Assembly (NCBI GenBank): GCA_934101645.1
Contig: CAKORX010000002.1
Location: forward strand, 62,001-126,000
Source: an uncultured Bacilli bacterium
GTDB lineage: Bacteria > Bacillota_I > Bacilli_A > RF39 > UBA660
Length of the DNA: 64,000 nt
Reading direction: 5' to 3'
This document shows positions 40,858-49,190 of this stretch, one piece after another. The position numbers and the translations under genes were made by a program. Each line of letters starts with the position of its first letter. The first letter of the stretch is position 1. Below the pieces are notes generated by a model. That model did no database searches. It saw only the letters and a list, made by a program, of their open reading frames with translations, and was not told the origin of the DNA.

Positions 40858-42264
40858 ATGAAGAAGAAAGTAATTTTATTGGTTTTAGGAATAAATATTT
40901 GTTTAGGAATTTTATTTTATTTACAAGTAAAAGATAAAGATAATTTACAAAAAAATAATATAGAAAATAAAAATAATTCTATAGCAATTATGATTAAAGA
41001 AAATGGAGCCACAGATTATGTAAAATCTTCATCAAGTAATATTCCAATAGGTGATTATACTTTAAATGAAGAAAAAACATATTGCGAAAATAATGGGATT
41101 GTAAGTAATTATAATAGAACTAATGGTTCTATTAGTTTATCTTTTGAGGGATCAGATAAATGTTATTTATATTTTGATTATATTGATGTATATGGTTGGG
41201 AAACAATTTTAGTTGATAATATTGATGGTGCTACAAATTCATCAGATGCTTTATCTAAAATCACAGAATTATCAAGTGACAAATTATCTTCGGTTACAAC
41301 TTCTGATGAAAAAGGAATATATAAAACAAAAGATGATTTAGGAATGTCCTATTATTTTAGAGGTGCCGTTAATAATAACTGGGTTGTATTTGCTAATATG
41401 TATTGGAGAATAATTAGAATAAATGGTGATAATACCATAAGAATGATATATTCAGGAAAAGTTGGTGATTTTAGTGATGCAAAGTTTGAACAAACTGATG
41501 GTGTTTATATTGAAAGCTCAGATACTTCTATAGGGAGAACTAAATATAACGAAAGAAGTGATTATGCTGAATTTGTTGGATATCAGTATATTATAGGTAA
41601 ACAGCATGGCTATGGTAAGTGTGCTCCTTCAAATGAAACCTGTATAATAGATGGTGCAACTGTATATAATAGTACAATAAAACAAGTACTAGAAAATTGG
41701 TATGAAGAAAATATTTTGCCTTTAGACGAAAACGATTTTGTTTCTGACCAAATATTTTGCAATGATAGGTCTGCATCTACAAGTGATGTTATTTTTTCAA
41801 ATACAAACTATACGACATTATCATCTTGGCAATCTCAAAATATGATTTATTATTATGGCACAAGTGGAAGAACTTGGTATAGTACTTTAAGTACATCTTT
41901 ATTATGTCCTTTGCAGGTTGATCAATTTACCGTCGATAAGCATGATAATATTGGCAATGGTGCTTTATCATATCCAGTTGGTTTAATAACATCTGATGAA
42001 CTAAACTTTGCAGGTTCACCGGCAAAAACTGATAATTATACATTTTATTTATATAATGGGGATTATTATTATACTGGTTCTCCAAATTGGTTTAAAGTAT
42101 CAGCTTATGTTGATGTTATGACATTAGCCCGTCATCATGCAAATACATTAAGTTATTATAATGCAAATAACGGTTATGCAATTAGACCAGTAATTTCACT
42201 ATCTTCAAATGTGAAACTAATTGGTAGTGGTACTTGGGATGACCCATATGAAGTTGACTACTAG
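40858..42264 (+). CDS. Surface protein B, cassette-controlled paralogue
   Basis: A 468-residue signal-anchor protein; hydrophobic segment at about residues 4-22. The module at about 40-108 is shared with genes A1 and C: NNSIAIMIKENGATDY, NEEKTYCENNG, and SDKCYLYFDY. The C-terminal domain (about 120-468) carries several Cys and ends NNGYAIRPVISLSSNVKL, the same closing motif as A1/A2 (IRPVLYLKSNV). It starts 33 bases beyond the right cassette end, with GGGAG upstream. The segment matching the variable block of A1/A2 has normal AT-rich composition, so no sign of that diversification is seen here. No terminator of note before the glmS leader. Confidence 0.75.
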   Translation: MKKKVILLVLGINICLGILFYLQVKDKDNLQKNNIENKNNSIAIMIKENGATDYVKSSSSNIPIGDYTLNEEKTYCENNGIVSNYNRTNGSISLSFEGSDKCYLYFDYIDVYGWETILVDNIDGATNSSDALSKITELSSDKLSSVTTSDEKGIYKTKDDLGMSYYFRGAVNNNWVVFANMYWRIIRINGDNTIRMIYSGKVGDFSDAKFEQTDGVYIESSDTSIGRTKYNERSDYAEFVGYQYIIGKQHGYGKCAPSNETCIIDGATVYNSTIKQVLENWYEENILPLDENDFVSDQIFCNDRSASTSDVIFSNTNYTTLSSWQSQNMIYYYGTSGRTWYSTLSTSLLCPLQVDQFTVDKHDNIGNGALSYPVGLITSDELNFAGSPAKTDNYTFYLYNGDYYYTGSPNWFKVSAYVDVMTLARHHANTLSYYNANNGYAIRPVISLSSNVKLIGSGTWDDPYEVDY

Positions 42265-42310
42265 ATAAAGCGTGTAAATTTACATGCTTTTCTTTTGACT
42301 TTAAATAGTG

Positions 42311-42316
42311 TATAAT
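42311..42316 (+). promoter_or_regulatory. -10 box of the glmS transcript
   Basis: TATAAT at 42311-42316 lies about 48 bases before the ribozyme cleavage site. A clear -35 at proper spacing is not seen; TTGACT at 42295-42300 is too close. Confidence 0.35.
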
Positions 42317-42360
42317 TAATTTAAATTATAAAATATGATTGGAGGATAAATTTTTTTATA

Positions 42361-42456
42361 ATAGCGCATGGCCGATTATAGGTGACGAGGACTTACATTA
42401 TCGATTTATCAGCGGATGTGTAAGCAGCTTTGCTTTAGTTGTTAAAATACTTACAA
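42361..42456 (+). ncRNA. glmS ribozyme/riboswitch
   Basis: Directly upstream of glmS. The core is AGCGC at 42363-42367 (cleavage between A42363 and G42364), then GGTGACGAGG at 42381-42390, ATCG and AGCGGATG near 42400-42418. A closing helix pairs GTAAG (42420-42424) with CTTAC (42450-42454). These match the conserved glmS ribozyme core. Glucosamine-6-phosphate acts as cofactor for self-cleavage and lowers glmS expression. It is the sole feature of this 254-bp gap besides the -10 box. Confidence 0.88.
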
Positions 42457-42518
42457 AATATAAAATTTATTTTATAACAAAATAGTATTTGAAAAGCATT
42501 TAATGAAAGGAAATATAT

Positions 42519-44267
42519 ATGTGTGGAATTGTAGGTTACAAAGGTAATCGTGAAAGTATTCCTGTTTTATTAAATGGCTTAAAATCTTTAGAATATAGAG
42601 GCTATGATTCAGCGGGAATAGCTTATGTAAATGGGGGAAAAATTAAAATTAAAAAAAGTATTGGAAGAGTAAAAAATCTAGAAAGTATTTTAAATGATGA
42701 TAATTCAAATATCGGTATAGCTCATACAAGATGGGCAACTCATGGTGGAGTAACTGATAAAAATGCTCATCCTCATAAAGTTGGAAAAATTACTTTAGTA
42801 CATAATGGAATAATTGAAAATTATGAAGAAATTAAAAATAAATTAAATGTAAAACTTAAAAGTCAGACAGATAGTGAGATAGTTTGTGCTTATATAGATT
42901 ATCTTTATAGTCAAAATCATGATATGCTTAAAACTTTAAGTATTCTTGAAAAAACTATTAAAGGAAGTTATGCACTTGCTATAATTAATGATGATGAAAT
43001 AGATACTTTGTATGGTGTTAGGAAAAATGTTCCATTAATTCTTGCTAAAGGAGAAAATGAGTATTTTCTCGTGTCTGATATGACTGCAGCACTTAAATAT
43101 ACAAAACAATTTTATTTACTTGATAATGATGATATTGTTAAAATATCTGACAAAGAATACATTTATGATAAAAATTTAAATTTAGTCAAAAAGAAACTGC
43201 TTACATTCGAAGGAACTAGTAATGATGTAATGAAAGGTGATTATCCTCATTTTATGTTAAAGGAAATTAATGAGGAACCTGATGTGATAAATAATATTTT
43301 ATCTTTTTACACAACAGATGGAGTATTTAATGAAAATATGCCTAACTTTAAAAAATATAAAAATATTTATTTTGTAGGTTGTGGTTCTGCATCTTATACT
43401 GCGGATATTGCTAAAAAGATTTTTGAAAAATATGCAGATATTAAATGTGAAGTATTTTTAGCAAGTGAGTTTAGATATCAAAAACATTTTTATGATAAAA
43501 AAACATTAGTAATTTTTATTTCTCAATCTGGAGAAACTGCAGATACTCTTGAGGCTCTTAGAATTACTAAAAATGATGGAATTGATACTCTTGCTATAGT
43601 AAACGTTGTTGGTTCTTCGATTGCAAGAGAGGCAAAAAAAGTTTTATATATTAAAGCAGGATGCGAAATTGCGGTTGCTACTACAAAAGCATTTACAGCT
43701 CAGTATTTACTTTTAGTTTTAATTGCTTTAAAAATGGCAGGAATAAATGATTTAAGTAATTTTAATAAAATTAATAAAAATTTAACTAAAGTTTTTGAAA
43801 TTGATTATAAATCTTATGCTAAAAAAATATATAAAAATAGTAGTACATTTTTTATCGGTAGAGGCATAGATTATGGCTTATGTGAAGAGGGCAGTTTAAA
43901 ACTAAAAGAAATAAGTTATATAAATTCATCTGCTTTTGCCTCTGGAGAACTTAAACATGGAACAATTTCTTTGATTGAAGAAAAAACTCCTGTAATAAGT
44001 ATAATTACTGATAAAGATTTAGCTTTAAAAACTATTAGTAACATAAAAGAAGTTCATACAAGAGGCGCTTATTCACTATTTATTACAAGTCTTAATTTAA
44101 CTGGCGATTTTTATGATGATATTATAAATGTTCCTCATATTGACGAAATAATTGACCCAATTTTAGTGGTAGCAAGTTTGCAACTTTTAGCATATAATGT
44201 TGCTTTATTAAAAGGCGAGGATATTGATAAGCCACGAAATTTAGCAAAATCTGTTACAGTAGAATAA
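42519..44267 (+). CDS. glmS: Glutamine-fructose-6-phosphate aminotransferase
   Basis: A 582-residue enzyme making glucosamine-6-phosphate, the first step to UDP-GlcNAc and cell wall. The N-terminal glutaminase has catalytic Cys2 (MCGIVGYKGNR) and THTRWATHG-type text (AHTRWATHGGVTDKNAHPH). Two SIS isomerase domains follow, with the VGCGSASYTADIAKK and ISQSGETADTLEAL loops, and the C-terminus ends DKPRNLAKSVTVE. Slightly shorter than the usual 600 residues. Regulated by the upstream ribozyme. AAAGGAAA before the ATG. A wall precursor gene confirms a walled organism. Confidence 0.97.
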   Translation: MCGIVGYKGNRESIPVLLNGLKSLEYRGYDSAGIAYVNGGKIKIKKSIGRVKNLESILNDDNSNIGIAHTRWATHGGVTDKNAHPHKVGKITLVHNGIIENYEEIKNKLNVKLKSQTDSEIVCAYIDYLYSQNHDMLKTLSILEKTIKGSYALAIINDDEIDTLYGVRKNVPLILAKGENEYFLVSDMTAALKYTKQFYLLDNDDIVKISDKEYIYDKNLNLVKKKLLTFEGTSNDVMKGDYPHFMLKEINEEPDVINNILSFYTTDGVFNENMPNFKKYKNIYFVGCGSASYTADIAKKIFEKYADIKCEVFLASEFRYQKHFYDKKTLVIFISQSGETADTLEALRITKNDGIDTLAIVNVVGSSIAREAKKVLYIKAGCEIAVATTKAFTAQYLLLVLIALKMAGINDLSNFNKINKNLTKVFEIDYKSYAKKIYKNSSTFFIGRGIDYGLCEEGSLKLKEISYINSSAFASGELKHGTISLIEEKTPVISIITDKDLALKTISNIKEVHTRGAYSLFITSLNLTGDFYDDIINVPHIDEIIDPILVVASLQLLAYNVALLKGEDIDKPRNLAKSVTVE

Positions 44268-44307
44268 AATATAAAATAAATTTATATAATATATATGAAA
44301 GGATATT

Positions 44308-44838
44308 ATGGAACTTTTTATTAGTTTTTTGGTTATAAGTATTATTGGTACTATTTTACATTTTACATATGAATTATCTAATCATAATAAATATGTAGCA
44401 ATGTTTTCAGCTGTGAATGAAAGTACTTGGGAACATATCAAGATTGGACTTTCACCAATGCTTTTATGGGGATTATTTGATGGCTTTAAATATGGAAGTA
44501 ACCAAAATTACTTTTTGGCAAAATCACTTAGTTTATTAGTGCTAATTACAGTAATACCAGTATTATTTTATGGATATAAAATGTTTACAAAAAAATCATT
44601 TTTAATAATTGATATATTAATATTTTATATTGCTATTTTTGCAGGTGAATGGGTATTTTACTATGTAATTAATAGTCTTTTACCAAATTATATTTTAGGG
44701 TATATAGGGTGTATTTTGTTATTTATAATATTTGGTTTTTATTTATTATTAACTTTATGGCCAATAAAAAATGAACTTTTTATAGATCCTATAACTAAAA
44801 AATATGGTATAAAAGGACACTCACATAATCATGACTAG
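44308..44838 (+). CDS. DUF6512-like integral membrane protein
   Basis: A 176-residue protein with about five hydrophobic segments and a His-rich cytoplasmic tail (KGHSHNHD). The conserved part LHFTYELSNHNKYVAMFSAVNESTWEHIKIGLSPML, with acidic, His and Trp residues in and between the first helices, resembles the DUF6512 family. Function unknown; the conserved His/Glu and His-rich tail could bind metal, but that is inference. RBS GAAAGGA before the ATG. A terminator overlaps the stop. Confidence 0.7.
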   Translation: MELFISFLVISIIGTILHFTYELSNHNKYVAMFSAVNESTWEHIKIGLSPMLLWGLFDGFKYGSNQNYFLAKSLSLLVLITVIPVLFYGYKMFTKKSFLIIDILIFYIAIFAGEWVFYYVINSLLPNYILGYIGCILLFIIFGFYLLLTLWPIKNELFIDPITKKYGIKGHSHNHD

Positions 44839-44859
44839 AGAAATATTCTCTAGTTTTTT
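44834..44859 (+). terminator. Terminator after the DUF6512-like gene
   Basis: ACTAGAGAA (44834-44842), 3-nt loop, TTCTCTAGT (44846-44854), then TTTTT. Confidence 0.8.
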
Positions 44860-44885
44860 GATGTAATTTTTGTTATCATAATGGT

Positions 44886-45623
44886 ATGAAAAAGAAAATT
44901 TTAATAACTATATTATTTATTATAAGTTTAATAACTTTTTTATATGGTTTATTTATTAAAGCAGTAAACTCGGGAACAAATTTTTACCTAATGTGGATAC
45001 TTATAAGTTTATTTTTTGTAGTATTATCCATATTAATTTATTTTGATATTTTTATAAAGTACAAAATTTTAAAAAAAATATTTGTAGTTTTAATTAGCTT
45101 AGGCTTAATAATTTTTGTAGTTATTGAGTCATTAATTATTTCAAAAATGAATATTAAAAGTAAAAATAATTTAGATTATATAATAGTTTTGGGCGCACAA
45201 GTTAAAACTTCAGGACCAAGTGTTGTTTTAAAATATAGACTTGACGAAACTATAAAATACATGAAAGAAAATGAAAATACTTTGGCAATTGTATCTGGTG
45301 GAAAGGGTGAAAATGAACCAGCTACAGAAGCTAGTATCATGAAAAATTATTTAGTAAGTAATGGCATTAATGAAGAAAGAATTTTAGTTGAGGATAAATC
45401 TCATAGTACTAAAGAAAATATTATTAATAGTAAAAAATTAATTGAAAAAAATAAAAGTGTAGGAATTGTTACAAATAATTTCCATGTATTTAGAGCGATG
45501 CAAATAGCTAGTGAAAATGGTTTGAATGCAAAGGGTATTCCTAGTAAAAGTACATTTATATATTTGCCAAATAATTTATTACGGGAATTTTTTGCAGAAA
45601 TTAAGTTTTTAATTTTTCACTAA
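44886..45623 (+). CDS. YdcF/DUF218-family membrane protein
   Basis: A 245-residue protein with three N-terminal hydrophobic segments (about 4-24, 33-53, 60-83) and a DUF218 domain. YIIVLGAQVKTSGPSVVLKYRLDETIKYM starts the domain, IVSGGKGENEPATEASIMKNYL is the glycine-rich block, and SHSTKENIINS and VTNNFHVFRAMQIA follow. Relatives include YdcF, ElyC and SanA, which affect envelope carbohydrate metabolism. The domain likely sits at the outer face. The start is close to the previous terminator (27 bases), with little RBS. Confidence 0.8.
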   Translation: MKKKILITILFIISLITFLYGLFIKAVNSGTNFYLMWILISLFFVVLSILIYFDIFIKYKILKKIFVVLISLGLIIFVVIESLIISKMNIKSKNNLDYIIVLGAQVKTSGPSVVLKYRLDETIKYMKENENTLAIVSGGKGENEPATEASIMKNYLVSNGINEERILVEDKSHSTKENIINSKKLIEKNKSVGIVTNNFHVFRAMQIASENGLNAKGIPSKSTFIYLPNNLLREFFAEIKFLIFH

Positions 45624-45624
45624 A

Positions 45625-45653
45625 TTGCAATTAAAAATAGCCTATGATATAAT
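45625..45653 (+). promoter_or_regulatory. Promoter for the 45731 gene
   Basis: TTGCAA (45625-45630), a 17-nt spacer, TATAAT (45648-45653). The leader is about 70 nt. Confidence 0.5.
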
Positions 45654-45730
45654 TTGAAGTGTAAGGAGCATAAAATAAAAAATATTGATTAATTTATAAA
45701 TAATAAGTATTTAATTTTGAAAGGAGTTAT

Positions 45731-46972
45731 ATGTCTAAGAAAGAAAATAAAACTAAAAAAAAGAAAGTAGTAGATGATTTCGAAGAAAATCAAAATGATA
45801 AAATAAAACTACTTTCCGGTAATATAAATGCCTTAAAAGATAATTTAATACTTACAAATACTTATGCTACCGCATACGAGAAAAGTCATCTTGACATGTA
45901 CTTAAGAATGTTATCTTCTTACAATAATATTGATGCTTATGAAATTAATGATATTTTAAGAAAGGTTAATTATATATTTACAAATGTTGGTATAAACCTT
46001 TCAGAAGACAATTTTAATTATAATTTTCACGTAAATAATTTCATGAGATTATATTTGAAAAATAAAGAATTTAAAAATACTGAATTAAAAGAAATATTTA
46101 AAAATTGCCCTAATATTTTTAAATATGTTTCATTAAATTACAAATACTTATATTGTCAAAATGAGGGAATATTTAATATTTATTATGATGATTTATTTAC
46201 CGTAGATATTGCTAAAACTTATGAACTTTTATGCATAAAAAAAGACATTGTTTTACGTGAAAATATAAAAAGTAAATCAAGTTTGGAAGACTATGATAAA
46301 GCACTTAAAATAATAAATAGATTTATAAAAAAAGATTTAAATGAAGGAAATCTTTTGAATATATATCACTTTTTATTAGAGTATAAATATTTTAACTCAT
46401 TAAATTTTATTAAAGAGAAATTTCAAAGTATTTTAAAAAGCAAAAATAATAAATATCCTAAGATAAAAAATAAAATTAATAAAAAAGAAAAAGTTTTATT
46501 TAAGAAAAATGAAAAACTTAATAAATATATAAAAAGTAATAGCATAGAAAAAATAACTAAATTTGAAAATAGCACTAATAAAATTACTGACACTTTAGTT
46601 ATTTTATATGATATTTTTGAAATAAAAACAATTAAACAAAAAGTTTATAATTTAACAAATGATGATACTTATGAAAGCATTTTCTCTTTAGCTTTATCAA
46701 ATTATAATTTCTTAAAATATTTATTTGAAGAAAATAACTTAGATTTTGACAATTATTATAATATTTTATTTAATTTAGTTTATTTTCCATATAAAAAAAT
46801 AATTAAGAATAAATGGGTAGATGATGAAAAGTTATTAATTGCTAATATACTTGATGAGTATAGTATTAATGAAGATATTTTAAATAATATAGATAAAAAT
46901 ATTTGTAGTATTAAACTTGTTATAGAAAAGATTTTAGTAGAAAAAGTGAATGAACCTAAAATAGATGACTAA
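45731..46972 (+). CDS. Large Lys/Asn-rich protein of unknown function
   Basis: A 413-residue protein I do not recognise. The first 25 residues are highly charged (MSKKENKTKKKKVVDDFEEN). The rest looks mainly helical and cytoplasmic: no signal peptide, no membrane segment, three Cys without spacing pattern. A basic, probably coiled segment lies near residues 235-275 (Lys-rich KIKNKINKKEKVLFKKNEK). RBS AAAGGAG clearly fixes the start, and it has its own promoter and terminator, so it is expressed as a single gene. Composition is as AT-rich as the neighbours. Confidence 0.65.
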   Translation: MSKKENKTKKKKVVDDFEENQNDKIKLLSGNINALKDNLILTNTYATAYEKSHLDMYLRMLSSYNNIDAYEINDILRKVNYIFTNVGINLSEDNFNYNFHVNNFMRLYLKNKEFKNTELKEIFKNCPNIFKYVSLNYKYLYCQNEGIFNIYYDDLFTVDIAKTYELLCIKKDIVLRENIKSKSSLEDYDKALKIINRFIKKDLNEGNLLNIYHFLLEYKYFNSLNFIKEKFQSILKSKNNKYPKIKNKINKKEKVLFKKNEKLNKYIKSNSIEKITKFENSTNKITDTLVILYDIFEIKTIKQKVYNLTNDDTYESIFSLALSNYNFLKYLFEENNLDFDNYYNILFNLVYFPYKKIIKNKWVDDEKLLIANILDEYSINEDILNNIDKNICSIKLVIEKILVEKVNEPKIDD

Positions 46973-46989
46973 CTCATCTATTTTTTTAT
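46961..46989 (+). terminator. Terminator of the 45731 gene
   Basis: ATAGATGA (46961-46968), loop, TCATCTAT (46974-46981), then T run; overlaps the stop codon. Confidence 0.75.
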
Positions 46990-47024
46990 TAACCCAATAT
47001 AGGCCCTGAGATATCGATGATAAA

Positions 47025-47365
47025 TTTTCTTAAAACATATACATTTAAGAAAAAATGCTTCCGTATTTTGTTACTATTACATTTTAATATTACCATAATT
47101 ATTAAAAAATTTATATATTTTATGAAAAAATTGTCAAAAAAATAGTAAAAATATAAAAAATATTAATAAATTTATAAAAAATTTCTAGTCAAAAAAGTGG
47201 TCAAAAAATATTGCTTTTTTTCTTTTAAATGCTAGGAAAAATAAGCGTTTTTCGAAAAAGATTATTAAATAATTTCTAGTCAAATTCATTTTTTAATTCT
47301 TTATTTATTCCGTATTTATGCAGAAAAATTAAATTATTTTCTTAAATGTATATGTTTTAAGAAAA
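47025..47365. other. Invertible-promoter-like cassette C (341 bp)
   Basis: The left end (47025-47053) is TTTTCTTAAA, core ACATATACA, TTTAAGAAAA. The right end (47337-47365) is TTTTCTTAAA, core TGTATATGT, TTTAAGAAAA. Both arms carry the same C-to-T change relative to cassette A, kept palindromic on both sides and at both ends, while the core is identical to A. The interior is close to A over most of its length. Four concerted changes at separate places argue for selection on a protein-bound palindromic site. Confidence 0.7.
47110..47137 (-). promoter_or_regulatory. Leftward promoter in cassette C
   Basis: On the minus strand: consensus TTGACA (47137-47132), a 16-nt spacer, TATAAA (47115-47110). 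The best of the three cassette promoters. It points away from the surface gene. Confidence 0.5.
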
Positions 47366-47396
47366 ATGAACTCCGTATTTATGGGAGATGTAGGAT

Positions 47397-48518
47397 ATGA
47401 AGAAAAAAATTATATTATTAGAATGTGGGATAGTGATTTGTTTAGGAATATTATTTTGTTTTCACTTAAAAAATAAAAATAATTTTCAAAAAAATAATGT
47501 GACAAATAAAAATAACTCTATAGCAATCATGATAAAAGAAAGTGGGGAAACAGATTATACAAAATATTCTTCAAATAGTATTCCTATAGGTAATTATATA
47601 TTAAATGAAGAAAAAACATATTGTGAGAATAATGGAAAAGTAAGTAGTTATGATAATGCCAATGGTGCAGTAAGTTTTTTAATTGATGGTACTGACAAAT
47701 GTTATTTATATTTTGATTATTTTAATAATGATTTATCTTCTATTATCGAAGAAAAAACCAATACTACCAATTATTCATCTCAAGATAATTCAATATATGA
47801 AATAACTGATTCCGATGGATATTTTTATAGATTTGCAGGTAAAGATCCAGATAACTATATTTGTTTAGATAATTTAAAAAGTGGGGATTGTGCCGCAAAT
47901 GATTTATATAGAATAATTTATTATGATTATGGGGTTATAATACAAGACTCTATTAGAGTTATAAAAAATGATTTTTATGGTAGTTATGCCTTTGATACAA
48001 ATATGTCAAATATTTGGTACAATTCATCATTAAAAAAAATATTTGAAAATAATTTCTACTTGTCATTACCAACTAAAGTTCAAGAATATATTACTGAAAG
48101 TTTTGTGACTTCGTATGAGTATAATCAGACTTTAATTGATACGTACGTTGCAAATAAACTAGTGGAAAATGAATTAGGCAATTATGCAAATGAAGAAACA
48201 TTAATAGCCTTAATGACTCCGGGCGACTTTGTAAATGGAGTACGTGACGAAGATTGTTCTCATGACTTTAGTTTTGCTCGTTATCGTAGTAATAGTTCTT
48301 GTTATGAAAACAACTGGCTATATTTAAATGAACTTGAGTGGACTGTTGCTCCGAGTAATGACAGTAAATTTGCGGTTTTTATTTACAAAGGTTCTCCGTA
48401 TCTAAATGCTTACGGCGTATCTAATCCTGCTAAAGTAAGACCAGTATTTTCTATGTATGTATCAAATATTATCAGTGGAAATGGTTCAAAAACCAGCCCA
48501 TGGCGATTTGAATTTTAA
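47397..48518 (+). CDS. Surface protein C, cassette-controlled paralogue
   Basis: A 373-residue signal-anchor protein, hydrophobic segment at about residues 4-22. About the first 110 residues are very similar to protein B (NNSIAIMIKESGETDY, NEEKTYCENNG, TDKCYLYFDY), and the rest is diverged. The C-terminal domain has ELEWTVAPSNDSKFAVFIYKGSPYLNAYG and ends AKVRPVFSMYVSNIISGNGSKTSPW, in the position of the variable block and IRPVLYLKSNV motif of A1/A2. It starts 31 bases after the cassette end with GGGAG and AGGA upstream. Conserved anchor plus diverging outer domain fits a family of surface receptors or adhesins. Confidence 0.75.
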   Translation: MKKKIILLECGIVICLGILFCFHLKNKNNFQKNNVTNKNNSIAIMIKESGETDYTKYSSNSIPIGNYILNEEKTYCENNGKVSSYDNANGAVSFLIDGTDKCYLYFDYFNNDLSSIIEEKTNTTNYSSQDNSIYEITDSDGYFYRFAGKDPDNYICLDNLKSGDCAANDLYRIIYYDYGVIIQDSIRVIKNDFYGSYAFDTNMSNIWYNSSLKKIFENNFYLSLPTKVQEYITESFVTSYEYNQTLIDTYVANKLVENELGNYANEETLIALMTPGDFVNGVRDEDCSHDFSFARYRSNSSCYENNWLYLNELEWTVAPSNDSKFAVFIYKGSPYLNAYGVSNPAKVRPVFSMYVSNIISGNGSKTSPWRFEF

Positions 48519-48531
48519 TAATGTTAACTTA

Positions 48532-48885
48532 TTATAAATTGCTTTTTTTCTTTATATCATTTAATTCTTTTTCTATTCTTTGTACAGCTTTTAAAAGGTA
48601 GTCGATTTCGGCTTTTTTATTTAAATTACTTGTTCCACCTTCATATGGATTTCCCGTTTGCTTTGCTTTCTTAGAATTTATATTAATATTATGGCCTTCG
48701 ATTCTTTGCTCAATTAATTGTTGCTGCGCTGCAAAAGTTAAAAGATATTGCCCAAATAAAATGATCCAATTACCAATTGAGTTTAATTCATAATCATCAA
48801 AATCACCAGAAACTATGGCTCCCGCAATTGCAGCAACCATTGAAAATAAATTTGGATCATAGTTTGGAGGAAAATTTCTGTTCAT
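48532..48885 (-). CDS. Small protein of unknown function, near spore-type genes
   Basis: A 117-residue protein. Residues 14-60 are weakly hydrophobic with a possible buried helix (IGNWIILFGQYLLTFAAQQQLIEQR), and residues 85-117 form a charged, probably coiled-coil tail (KKAEIDYLLKAVQRIEKELNDIKKK). Not a family I can name. It is divergent from the Tyr-rich 72-residue gene and close to other probable spore genes, so a spore role is possible but unproven. Confidence 0.65.
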   Translation of the reverse strand: MNRNFPPNYDPNLFSMVAAIAGAIVSGDFDDYELNSIGNWIILFGQYLLTFAAQQQLIEQRIEGHNININSKKAKQTGNPYEGGTSNLNKKAEIDYLLKAVQRIEKELNDIKKKSNL

Positions 48886-48971
48886 TACAATATAAATATA
48901 CTAAGATGTATGGGCTTTTATTATAGCAAAAAATTTTTCTTTACATAATTTAAATTAGAAAGGAAGATACA

Positions 48972-49190
48972 ATGATTTATTATCCATATAAAAGTCAAAT
49001 GGTGCAACCTTTAAATAATGATAGACAATTTATTGTTCCATTTTTATTAGGTGGTTTAGCTGGCGGAGCAGCAGTAGGTCTTACAAGACCAAGACCTATT
49101 TATAATACTCAACCAAATTATGGCTATAATCCATATTATCCATCAGGAAACTATTCATATTCTTACTATGTACCTAAATATCCTTATTAG
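48972..49190 (+). CDS. Small Tyr/Pro-rich protein, probable coat or exosporium type
   Basis: A 72-residue protein: MIYYPYKSQMVQPLNNDRQF, then a short hydrophobic Gly/Ala-rich piece (FLLGGLAGGAAVGL), then a tail of Tyr, Asn and Pro (YGYNPYYPSGNYSYSYYVPKYPY). Such Tyr-rich small proteins occur in Bacillus and Clostridium spore coats, where tyrosines may cross-link. CATAATTTA at 48944-48952 resembles the -10 of sigma-E/sigma-K promoters, with ATA 18 bases upstream. RBS AAAGGAAG. The 3' end overlaps the convergent ftsW/rodA-like gene by 17 bases. Confidence 0.7.
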   Translation: MIYYPYKSQMVQPLNNDRQFIVPFLLGGLAGGAAVGLTRPRPIYNTQPNYGYNPYYPSGNYSYSYYVPKYPY

